Assembly: GCA_021234155.1 (NCBI GenBank)
Contig: JAJEKV010000025.1
Location: 16,609,094-16,673,093, forward strand
Length of the DNA stretch: 64,000 bases
Reading direction: 5' to 3'
Source: Isoetes taiwanensis
Lineage: Eukaryota > Streptophyta > Lycopodiopsida > Isoetales > Isoetaceae
Below, one piece after another: positions 9,821 through 18,918 of the stretch (its first letter is position 1; each line of letters opens with the position of its first letter). Under the pieces are notes generated by a model. The model worked only from the letters and a program-made list of their open reading frames with translations. It did not search any database and was not told the DNA's origin. The translations under genes were made by a program, and so were the position numbers.

Positions 9821-10025
9821 CACCCTACTTTTTGGATGTTGGCTCACCAATTTTAGTCTTTTTACGTTTTTATCCATTTTAACTGTTACTAGCTTAGCAT
9901 CTACCACAAAAATGAAAAAAAAAAAAAAAAAAAAAAATTTCCCACTTTTCGAGGTTTAAGGATCCTATCAAGTTAGTACTACTAGGAACATGGCCAGTGC
10001 TTTGCTCTTGGTCTCCAAGAACATT
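9821..10025. other. Leader of element A next to the primer site
   Basis: Non-coding, with a run of about 24 A at 9914-9937. The stretch 9960-10025 is nearly identical to 36850-36915 in element B, so the two elements share their leader. Confidence 0.6.
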
Positions 10026-10037
10026 GCTCTGATACCA
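10026..10037 (-). promoter_or_regulatory. Primer binding site of element A (tRNA-iMet)
   Basis: The minus strand reads TGGTATCAGAGC, complementary to the 3' end of plant initiator-methionine tRNA, one base from the LTR end. This primer is typical of chromoviruses and many other plant LTR elements. Confidence 0.95.
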
Positions 10038-10038
10038 C

Positions 10039-11604
10039 TGTGACGTCCCCTACTCGTATACGGTGCACCCACCGTATACAAACAAGAGTTCTCCCCCCAT
10101 ACCAGCGCCATGCCGATACAGGGCCCTCCACATGACACTGCAACCGAGTCGGGTTCCAGTGGGAAGAGTGAAGGGGTCATTTACCCCCTCCCTCAGGGCC
10201 TACCTAGGCTGAAGGCGTAAACATACACGCCAAGATACAAAGCATCACATACCCACCCGTAGGGTGGTACATCACATCTGCATAGACAATGATCAGCACA
10301 ATGCATATAGGGAATCCTACCCAAGGCTCGCACCGCGTGGATGGACCGACAAGCTTGGGTCTCCGAGTTCATTGCGCATGCATTCATGACAATGGATTTG
10401 GCGGGCATAAGAACATGGCAATGGGTAGTGCACTCCATCCGCCCCTCCACATGCACACTTTGCGAGTAGGTTGAAAAGTGTTGGGACTTGATCAGAGTAT
10501 CACGGATGCATAGCCGAAAGGGCTATTCCTGGGTTACATCTCCCCAGGTCCGATGGGGCAGGCAGGGATCACTCCCTCCAGATATCTACATGCTGACTCA
10601 AGGAGACTAGAGAGCCACTGCTCTTATTCGACTGGAACCCAATGGAAAGTGAACCCCACTTCACGGGTGTCGAGCCCATGCCTTGCCCGCACTCAGTGGC
10701 AAGCCATTAGACCTAGTCACAATGATCCCGGTGGGCCTTACACACTAAAGGGATGGCTTCAAGAGTCGAGACACGAACCTCCTTCTTAGCCACCTGGTCC
10801 CTTCACCCACAACCGGTGGGGTTCTTGTACACAGGGGCGAATCTATATGGTGCTAGAGAGGCTAATCTAGGAGCATCCACTACCAAGCTTTAGGTCTCTA
10901 CCCCCCTTCCCAATATAAGGAGTTCATAGAGATACATCCTCCACATACATCATAAGAGAACTAAAGAACAAGATCTAATCTATATCATAGAGTTAGGTTC
11001 TTTAGTTAGAGTCTGATACCTAGAGATCTAGAAGGCTGCTATGGGCAATTTAATAGGCTAAACCTACTGATTTTATGACTAAAAGAGGGTTTAAGCTATT
11101 AAATTGCCTAAATACCTGATCCTTGAGGGACTCCTCCTGACCTGAGCTCGACCATCCTGGCTGGCTTGCTTCGAATCAAGGGAAACTAAAGGCACAGCCT
11201 CTCCGTGAGTTCGGGGAGGCGGTTTTGGCTCTTGAGGCAGCCAAAACAGAGTTCTAAAGCCCTAGAAACGAAATTGGGCAAGTTAGGGTTTCCCCTCCTA
11301 AATAGACTTGGGGATTGGTTAGGGTTTCCAATTATCCCCTTTTAGCATGTGGGATAATTGGGAATGGGCCCACTTGCCATTAATGGCTAGGTGGCAAAAT
11401 GTGCCCACATGGAAATGTGTGCCCACATTAATGTGTATATTGGTAAATGTGCACATTAATGCCAATGCACATTTCTAGCAAGTTGCCCCCTAGGGCTACC
11501 CACTTGGCTATGCGTCGGCGTACGCGTAAGTCGGGATGACGTGTACGCATGACGGGGCAGTACAGTATACGTCCTGGGACCGTATACTGTGCTGGAACGT
11601 CACA
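10039..11604 (-). repeat. 5' LTR of element A
   Basis: 1566 bp bounded by TGTGACGTCCCC and GGAACGTCACA. It is homologous along its length to the two LTRs of element B (17362-18918 and 36929-42116). Near-perfect GTATAC-containing inverted repeats sit close to both ends (10056-10079 and 11566-11590). Confidence 0.93.
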
Positions 11605-11612
11605 GGCCACCT

Positions 11613-11960
11613 GCTAAGAGGATCCGGACAACGCATCAAGGTTGTTTCTTGAGGAGGAAAGTAGTCTCATATGCCACTTTGAGGGTATGGTTTAAGCAGT
11701 GCTTGGCTGCGATTGGAGAGGATGCCAGTGCATTTGGAACCCACTCGGCGAGAAGAGGAGGTGCGACTACAGCAGCGGCATTTAACGTTCCTGACAGGAT
11801 TTTTAAAGCACATGGCCGTTGGCGCTCTGATTCAGCAAAGGACGGCTATGTCTCCCCATCCCTGCACCACCAACTATTAGTTTCCCGCTCTTTGGGTTTA
11901 GGACCTGCGGATGCTCAATGCTTGGTGCATTTAGCCACTTCTTCTTCTGCTTGCAATTAG
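11613..11960 (+). pseudogene. Tyrosine recombinase C-terminal fragment
   Basis: The translation contains THSARRGGATTAA followed by a FKAHGRWRSDSAKDGYV segment. This is the HxxR box, the H/W position and the expected catalytic Tyr of the tyrosine recombinase family, as found in DIRS, Ngaro and Crypton elements. The upstream Arg box and the rest of the gene are missing because element A inserted at 11605. Such enzymes are uncommon in seed plants. It could belong to a YR retrotransposon or a Crypton-like element. I cannot decide from this fragment. Confidence 0.7.
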
Positions 11961-11980
11961 TTTGCTTGCTGCCTCTGTGT

Positions 11981-12074
11981 TCAGAACCATGTTGTAAACT
12001 GAAATTTTATTATAGTGAGACGCCCGGATGGGCATTCATTTCTCTTTGTCCACTTCTCCTACTGGTTTTGAGAA
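11981..12074 (+). repeat. 94-bp direct repeat, copy 1
   Basis: Identical by eye to 13614-13707. It starts about 20 bp after the tyrosine recombinase reading frame. What follows the two copies differs. Confidence 0.95.
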
Positions 12075-12126
12075 ATGAGATTTATCTTCGATTTACGAAA
12101 CGAAGATAAATGAGGTTCTCAAAACC
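12063..12126. repeat. Long hairpin overlapping the end of the 94-bp repeat
   Basis: Arms of about 27 bp (12063-12090 and 12101-12126) with a 10-base loop, differing at only a few bases. The right arm looks like an inverted copy of the end of the 94-bp repeat. Confidence 0.85.
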
Positions 12127-12925
12127 ATTGTAGTTTTAGTTAGGATCTCGTAGTTAGTTGGGCTCAGGCCGTTAGGATCCTGGAAGACCTTCTTATAGCA
12201 GAGCCGGGCTTCCATTTCTTTCATCAGCACATCTGCTGAGCGTCTCCAAGGCTCGACAGCATCTTTCCCTAGACCCGCCCACCCTAGACTTATATTGAGT
12301 GAGAATCTCGTGCTGAGGTGGATTTAGTGCGTGAGACTGCCATGTTTTGCTCTTGATTGCATGTGGGAGATCCTCGTGTCTTATTGCTGGTTTTTTGAGA
12401 TTGCTGTGATTTGCATTAGATGTTGTGGTGAAGACCCTCGTGTCTTGTGCTGGATTGAGTTTTCATGATGGTTTGGGTGATCACTGCTGACCAGTCTTGG
12501 TTACTTCAGATTTGCTTGTCTTAGGAGGCGCCGTCCATAGGTATGCACTGCAAGACCCCTCTTGTACGCAGCAGCGACAAGTGTTTATGTGCAGCGGGTC
12601 GTGGCCAAAGCATTGCTTCATGCAAATCACCTGATTCGTGAGCATCATCATGATCGTAGAAGTTTGTCGTTTTTGTTTCCATTGCAGTATATCAGCGGGC
12701 TTTATCCAGCATATATGTTTTCACTAGCAGATTGTATTTAATTTGATGAGACAGCATATTGCAGTAGCACATTTGTATTTTTGTATTTGTGGGGCTGCAC
12801 TCTAGAATTGGTGTTTTTCTCATTGCATGGGCTTGGATCAGTCTTGCAGCAGGTTGTTTCTGAGGGGTTTGAGAATCATGTAATACAATGCTTCTACAAT
12901 TCAGATTATTGCATGCGGAAGCATT
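12127..12925. other. No gene recognised
   Basis: About 800 bp with no coding signal, RNA gene or clear repeat that I can identify. It contains two loosely similar stretches around 12300-12450 (CTCGTGTCTTxTTGCTGG-like). Confidence 0.4.
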
Positions 12926-13630
12926 GTGTATGATATCAACAAACATTTGACAAAGAGGACATGGACAATAATATCCATTGCAATGCTTCCGAAAGATGTT
13001 ACGGCTTATCGGGTGTGGTCATTTGGAAACGTTATTATGATTGTATATGTTTCATGGTATATGACAATCTCTTCTGCAATACATGGACAGAGCCCTGATG
13101 TGGAGCATACAGCACCTCATGGTGTTCATAGTTATTACACTGGAGTTTCCAACATTATGTATGCATTTGGTGGCCATGCATTGACAGTGGAAATAATGCA
13201 TGCAAGGAAGGAGCCTAGAAAGTACAGGACTGTCTACATTTATGTAGTGTTATTCATATTGTGTTGCACGCTGCCCTCTGCCATAACCGTATATATGGTA
13301 TATGGGGATTGCTTGTCACACTATAAGGATGCTCTCCAAATCCTTTCCAATTTACACTTTCGAAATGCTGCTGTAGTTTTAGCTCTGATGCATCAGTTCA
13401 ACTCATTTGGGATTAATGCACTGCCAGTCTTTTTGACATGGGAGAAGTTATGCAGAATGCATAAGAGACATTATGTTCTTAGAATCCTTGTCAGGGTTCC
13501 AGTATTTCTGGTTATATGGTTCACTGCAATAATGATTCCATTCTTTGGGCCAATTAATTCTGTGGTTGGATCAGTCTTTACAAGCTCTGCAGTCCATATT
13601 ATACCATGTGCAATCAGAACCATGTTGTAA
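12926..13630 (+). pseudogene. AUX/LAX auxin influx carrier-like fragment, intronless
   Basis: From about 12980 the translation matches the middle and later part of the AUX1/LAX auxin permease family. Examples are SNIMYAFGGHALTVEIMHA, LMHQFNSFG and WFTAIMIPFFGPINSVVGS. It has several hydrophobic membrane segments. The N-terminal and C-terminal parts of the permease are missing, and the frame is open for about 230 codons with no intron. An intronless partial copy suggests a processed or element-captured fragment. It runs straight into the second 94-bp repeat, where it stops at 13630. Confidence 0.8.
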
Positions 13631-13707
13631 ACTGAAATTTTATTATAGTGAGACGCCCGGATGGGCATTCATTTCTCTTTGTCCACTTCTCCTACTGGTT
13701 TTGAGAA
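13614..13707 (+). repeat. 94-bp direct repeat, copy 2
   Basis: Perfect copy of 11981-12074, joined to the end of the AUX/LAX fragment and followed by an unrelated coding-like segment. Confidence 0.95.
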
Positions 13708-13908
13708 TAAAATCTACAGCAGAAAGATTTGCTGAGGATCTTGAAAAGGGTAAAGTGAAGCAGAAACAAGCTCCTGAATTACGCAAAGAGAACAAGATCA
13801 AGGTCACAAATAGGGCAACTAAGAAAATTGACGAGGATGAGAATTACAAATCATTGTTTGATGGACCGATGTTTTTGCAAAACAGCTTTCTTCATATATT
13901 GATAACTT
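13708..13908 (+). pseudogene. Unrecognised charged coding-like fragment
   Basis: An open frame continuing out of the 94-bp repeat, rich in Lys and Glu (AEDLEKGKVKQKQAPELRKE). It ends at a stop near 13908. Composition suggests a real exon fragment, but I do not recognise a family. Confidence 0.3.
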
Positions 13909-14360
13909 GAAGTTAGGTATATCTAGAAATATAAGTCTCGCAGGAAAATGGTGTCCATCTTTGGATTATTATGTCAAGCAGAAAGCTAAGAACGTTTCAT
14001 ACCCCTCTCCTCTCTCCTTCCCTATCTCTTGATAGTTTTCCATTACTGGTTGCCAAGCTAAATCCTCATGGCAACATCACGGTTGGTAATTTGCCTCTTC
14101 AAGCTGTAGTTTCCCAAGAGCTGTAGTTAATGCAGACTACCTGCTGCAGGCTCATCCTATTGAGGAAGAGACCGAAATGTCTTTCAGCAGAATTGAGCAT
14201 AAATGAGCTTAAGATTCTATGTTGCAATAAAAGATGATAGAATCTTATCCAAATTGTTGTCCTATTTTGCTGTCCAAATTGCTATCCAAATTGATGATAG
14301 AATACAAATTGCTGTCCTATTCTGAACAATAATGCAATATCTTTTATCTAGTGTTTTGAT
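13909..14360. other. No gene recognised upstream of the hAT gene
   Basis: About 450 bp. A short repeated phrase (CAAATTGxTGTCC / CCAAATTGATGATAGAAT) recurs at 14245-14320. No promoter is evident. Confidence 0.35.
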
Positions 14361-15200
14361 ATGTACTGTTTTTCTTGCAGCATTTTCTCGATGAGGCCTC
14401 CACGTATGAAAGATGGGAGAAAGAAGGAAGGCAGACAAAAGGGCCAAGCATCAATTTTGCAGATGCGTGGTTTTGCATTTTTGGCTAAAATAAATGCTGA
14501 TAGTTTAACAGCTGTTGCAAATGAAGTGGCAGCACATACTCAGGAGCTCAATGCGGAACATGAGCGGATTAAGCAAGCCCAAAAGATTTTTAGAGAGCAG
14601 TGGTTGGATGATTATGATTGGCTGGAATTCAGTCATGACAAAGGCAAAGCTTTTTGTAGGTATTGCAAAGCAGATCCAAAATGTAGGAGCCCATTTGGAT
14701 TAGAAGGTGCCACAAACTTGAGGACCTCAGCTTTTAAGGAGCATGCTGAAAGCGGTCAGCATAGACATGCTGCTTGGGTAGAAAAAAAAGTGGAGGAGGA
14801 GGTCTTAACCTTGTTGAAATGTGCTTATTATATTGGTAAGGAAGATCTTGCTTATAGAAAGTTTGGTTCTATGTTACATCTTATTAGAAGTTGTGGATCA
14901 TATGCTCCAACAATGTATAATGATGATAAGGCTTGTAGCTATTTTATAAAATGCATCAACAAATCCTTATTGCAGAATCTACTAGAGAACATTAAAAAAA
15001 GCCCTTGGTTTGGAATAATAGTTGATGAGGCAACTGATATTAGTGTGCAGCAACATCTGATCCTTTATGTTACTTACTTGGATGATTTTCAGCCTAAGAT
15101 GTCATATCTAGGCTTGTTGTCATTACATGCCAGCAATGCAGAAGCAATTACTGCAGCGATTGTTAAGAAGCTTTTGGAAGGTGAATTAGAGTTGAGAAGA
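14361..15200 (+). pseudogene. hAT-type transposase gene, 5' part (TTF-type zinc finger)
   Basis: Open frame encoding a basic start, then a zinc-finger region (FCRYCKADPKCRSPF...TSAFKEHAESGQHRHA) of the TTF/BED-like type. It is followed by a transposase start containing WFGIIVDEATDIS. This layout fits ZNF862-like hAT proteins of plants. A likely start is the ATG at about 14391 (MRPPRMKDG). The gene is broken at about 15200 by a poly(A)-tailed insert and resumes at 16253. The few residues after 15200 come from the insert. Confidence 0.82.
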
Positions 15201-16252
15201 TGTAGTTATGAAACTGGTGTCTATGCTAGGTCTTGAGTGGGTTACCTAAATATGTCCACTTTTCATGTGCTTATTATGAAGCTAGTAGCGTTCTTAAGAT
15301 GGGTTTCAATTAGGCCTGTGATCTTCTATCCCAGCTAGAAGATGCTTTTGTACAGATGGCACTGTAAACAGTGGTATGTGTAGGGCTAAATGTCTTTAGG
15401 AGACGGGAGGCTTCTACTGTACGTATGCTTGGCACCAGTAGGGGACAAGCCTGCTGGAGTTAGATGCAGATGGACTACACTTGGCTCTTAATTCCAATAC
15501 AGATGTTTATGGTGGTAACTAGGTAGTATTCTTCTATCAGTCATCACTTGAACAGCTGGAACTTTCGGGGGGAGGAACTTCATGGGAATTTTAGCTCTAG
15601 GTGTAGTAGCAGAGTGGAGTCCTTTGCATAGTATTGTTATCCGTGGCAATCTACAGAAGCAAGCTTTAAATTGATTATCTTAGGGCCAGGTTTTTTTTGA
15701 GGTTAGTGGAGTAAGTATATGGTGATTTTCTTCGGAAATGCAACAAGCTTTCTTCTGTAGTACTCTTCACTTCAGGAAATAGGAATCGCTTGCTTTTACT
15801 CTTCCAGGAAAAAAGGTATGATCCATAGTACTTCTGATGTAATGAAGAGGGTGAGACAGTTACTAGAATGGGGTGACAGATACTTTACGGAATTATCCGT
15901 GCTGAAAGACCTTGTTCTTCCAAGTACATATTTCGGCTGGAGCTTTAAGATATGGATGAATTTTGTCTAGTAGGGCTCCATGACTGTAGCTGAATTCCTG
16001 TAGTAGTTGCAGCGGATGGGAAGAGGGCCATGCCCTCTAGTACTGGTTGAGTTAAAGGCGGACGCCCATATACTTCTGTTTGTGAAGAGGAAGAGGTCAA
16101 GATTGCTCTGACCATAGTACGAAGACATCATCTTATGCTATCTTGTGCTTAAATTCTTCCTATCAGGCCTATTGTGGAGCCTCAAATAAATGTAATCCAT
16201 TTACTATTAATATAAAAATCTTACCCTCAAAAAAAAAAAAAAAAAAAAAAAA
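15201..16252 (+). mobile_element. LINE-like insert 1 (3' end with poly(A))
   Basis: About 1.05 kb without coding sequence, ending in about 25 A (16229-16253). It separates two hAT pieces that fit together. Its last ~100 bp (GCCTATTGTGGAGCC region) matches the second insert at 16399 in inverse orientation, so both belong to one family. The flanking duplication is short and imperfect (GAGAAGA / GGGAAGA). Confidence 0.7.
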
Positions 16253-16398
16253 AGGGGAAGAATGATTGGATTTGGTTCAGATGGCGCTAATGTTATGATC
16301 GGGTGCAGAACAGGTGTGGTGACTAGGCTGAAAGAGTATAACCCTTTTATGACATCCATACATTGTGTTGCACATAGAACCAATTTGTGTGTAGAATC
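16253..16398 (+). pseudogene. hAT-type transposase gene, middle piece
   Basis: Encodes MIGFGSDGANVMIGCRTGV followed by HCVAHRTNLCVES, the conserved GSDGA and HC.AHR..L motifs of the hAT catalytic region. The piece ends in the 16-bp duplication ATTTGTGTGTAGAATC (16383-16398), and the gene resumes after the second copy of that word at 42385. Confidence 0.85.
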
Positions 16399-17361
16399 CT
16401 TTTTTTTTTTTTTTTTTTTTTGGGGGGGGGGGGTTAGAGTAAGAAATTTTTTGATTAATATAGAACTGGTACACGACCTTCTTGTGGGCTCCACAATAGG
16501 CCAGATAGGAAGTGTAATAAGCACATGGTCACTAGATAGAAAGAATTAATTCAAAAAAGCAAGATAGATATCAGCCTAAATGCCAATATGTGATGATGTC
16601 TCTGTACTCTGTCAACGCATCCTCAATCCTTCCATATAATAACAGGAAAATATATATCTCTCCACTCTTCTCATTCAGTACTAGGGGGCATGGCCCTCTT
16701 CCATCCATTGCAGGTACTATGGAAAGTCTATTGCATTAGTAGAGCCCTACTATAAATGATACCTCCAAACCATGAAGCACACTCCCGAAAGATATGTCTA
16801 GAAGCACAGATTTTTCAGCCTGGAGACCCTGCGCAAGAAATGCACTCTCAAAATTCCCCTGTCTTCTCCTATCTGTAATCCCTTTCCAAGAGCATATCTC
16901 AGCCACCCTGAAGCACAACCCGAAGTATTTCAGCAGAGATAAACATGTGTACTAAGGAGAACTGATCTCTGTCTTCCCATAGAGAGAATACTATGAGTGG
17001 CGCTCCAAGAGCGTACTTCCAACACAAAGTTCCCATCACTCCACTTCAACATCCACCTCAACCTCTTCCCTGTCACAGAGCTACTATGGACTATGGTATG
17101 TTTCCATGAACAAGCTGAAAAAAAAAACACATATTACCTGCAACCACATGTACGACAAGAGGGTGCGTTTAGCATTCCTAGAAGGCATCACCACAGATTG
17201 ACTTCAAGCAAGATACTGCAACCCCAAAGAGCTATAACTGCCCACATCAAACCAGACAAGAGCTATGGTAAATGTACACAAAATCACAGGTCTCCCGTCC
17301 TCTAATCCTGCTTTCATCAACCCTCTTCTCTGCCTTGACTAGACAACCATATCTCCCTCTC
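16399..17361 (-). mobile_element. LINE-like insert 2, left part (poly(A) end)
   Basis: Starts with a run of about 21 T and then 12 G, the reverse of an A-tailed end, so the insert runs on the minus strand. The remainder is at 42122-42368 because element B landed inside it. The whole insert, without B, is about 1.2 kb and is flanked by a 16-bp duplication. No coding region is visible, so it is a 5'-truncated or non-coding retroposon. Confidence 0.8.
17357..17361. repeat. Left target-site duplication of element B (CTCTC)
   Basis: CTCTC before the TGTGATG of the left LTR. The same word follows the right LTR at 42117-42121. Confidence 0.92.
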
Positions 17362-18918
17362 TGTGATGTCCCCTACTCATATACGGTGCACTCACCGTAT
17401 ACAAACAGGAGTTCATCCCCCATACCAGCTCCATGCTAATACAGGGCCCTTCACGTATCACTGCAACCTTGAAGAGTTCCAGTGGGAAGAATGAAGGGGT
17501 CATTTTACCCTGTCTCCCTCAGGGCCTACCTAGAAGTGTAACATACATGTAAGTAGTACATACATCAACATCATATAGCCATCGCGAGGGATGGCTCACC
17601 ACATATCTGCATAGACAAAGATCAGAACATCACATATGGAGATCCTACCCAAGGCTCAGACTCAAGGGGGGAGGACTGACAGCTTGGGCCTCCAGAAGTC
17701 ATTGCAGACAGAATTCATGGCAAATGGATTTGGCTGGCATAGAACATGGCTTAGGGTAATCCACTCCATCCGCCCCTCCTGTGCACACTTTGCAGAGTAG
17801 GTTGAAAAGTGTTGGGACCTGACTGTAGCCCGCCGGGTGCATAGTCAAAGGGGCTATTCCTGGGTTGCATCTCCCCAGTCCCGATGGGGCAGGTAGGGAT
17901 TGCTCCCACCAGAGGCTGGCATGCTGACTCAAGGTGACTAGAGGGCCACTCCCCGTACTCGACTGAACTCCATGGAAGGTGTCCACCACCCCAAGAGTGT
18001 CGAACCCATGCAGACCCTGCACGCAGTGGCAGAGCATTAGGTCTAGTTCACTATAGTCCCCGATAGGCTTTACTACCAGAGGGACGTGATCATGAGTCAG
18101 GACATGAACCTCCTTGTAAGCCAGTCTGGCCCCTCCACCCACAACCAGGTGTGGCTCTTGTACACAGGCCGAATTTAATAGTGCATTAAAGAGGGCTAGC
18201 TAGGAGCATCAACTACTAGGCTTTTAAGGTCTCTACCCCCTTCCCAATACAATGAATCCACAGAGATCATCATCACATACATATCATAGAAGAACTAAAG
18301 AATAAAATTTAATCTAAATCACAGAGTTAGGTTCTTTAGTTATGGCTTGGTATCTAGAGGTCTAGATGGCTGCTATGGGCAAATCAATAGGCTAAACCTA
18401 CTTACTCTATGTCTGGGAGGTGGTTTAGACTATTGAATTGGCAAAATACCTAATTCCTGGCTTGCTCCTCCTGCTCTAAACGCATCCATGCTACAGAACT
18501 GCTCGAAGATGAAGCTAGAAAGGGAAGCTGATGAGCTAGGCTGCTCAGACAAACTTCGGGAGTCGAGATTGGCTCTTGGATCAAGCAAAACGGAGTTCTA
18601 GAGGGCTGTGGACGAAAATGGAAAGTTAGGGTTCCATATACCTTATATAGACTAAGGGTTAGGGCTAGGGCTTCCATTATCCCTTTGAGCATGTGGGATA
18701 AATGGGTATGGCCCACTTGCCTTTATTAATTAAGTGGCTAAGGTATACACATGAATAAATGTGTACATATGAATAAATGTGCACATGAATGAATGTGCAC
18801 ACACTTGCAAGTTGCCCCCTAGGGTGCTACTTGCTTGGCTACACGTCGGCATGCATGTCAATCGGGATGGCGTGTACGCGTGACGAGGCAGTACAGTATA
18901 TGTCCTGGGACCGTATAT
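17362..18918 (-). repeat. 3' LTR of element B, slightly truncated
   Basis: Begins TGTGATGTCCCC (T for C in the usual TGTGACGT). It follows the 36929 LTR closely but lacks the final ~22 bp with the GGAACGTCACA end. It changes at about 18918 into AT-rich internal sequence, so a small deletion removed the LTR/internal boundary and the polypurine tract. Confidence 0.88.

Larger units (their letters stand above)
1..11604 (-). mobile_element. Element A: Ty3/gypsy retrotransposon carrying a histone H3-like gene (partial)
   Basis: Minus-strand LTR retrotransposon whose left part lies outside the window. Reading leftwards it has a 5' LTR (10039-11604), a tRNA-iMet primer site, an H3-like gene (9389 to 4970, interrupted by element N), a second unknown gene (about 4330 to 2726), then gag, protease and reverse transcriptase. 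RNase H, integrase and the 3' LTR would lie off the left edge. The reverse transcriptase motifs and primer type fit the chromovirus group of Ty3/gypsy. Two extra genes between the LTR and gag are not part of the usual chromovirus plan. The right flank, a tyrosine-recombinase fragment, appears to be the target DNA. Confidence 0.85.

Noticed and set aside
10193-11610. Open frames inside the LTR of element A
   Set aside because: Short, in both orientations, and mirrored in the other LTR copies. No domain seen.
17362-18918. A solo LTR
   Set aside because: Its target duplication and sequence pair with the LTR at 36929-42116, so it is the 3' LTR of element B.
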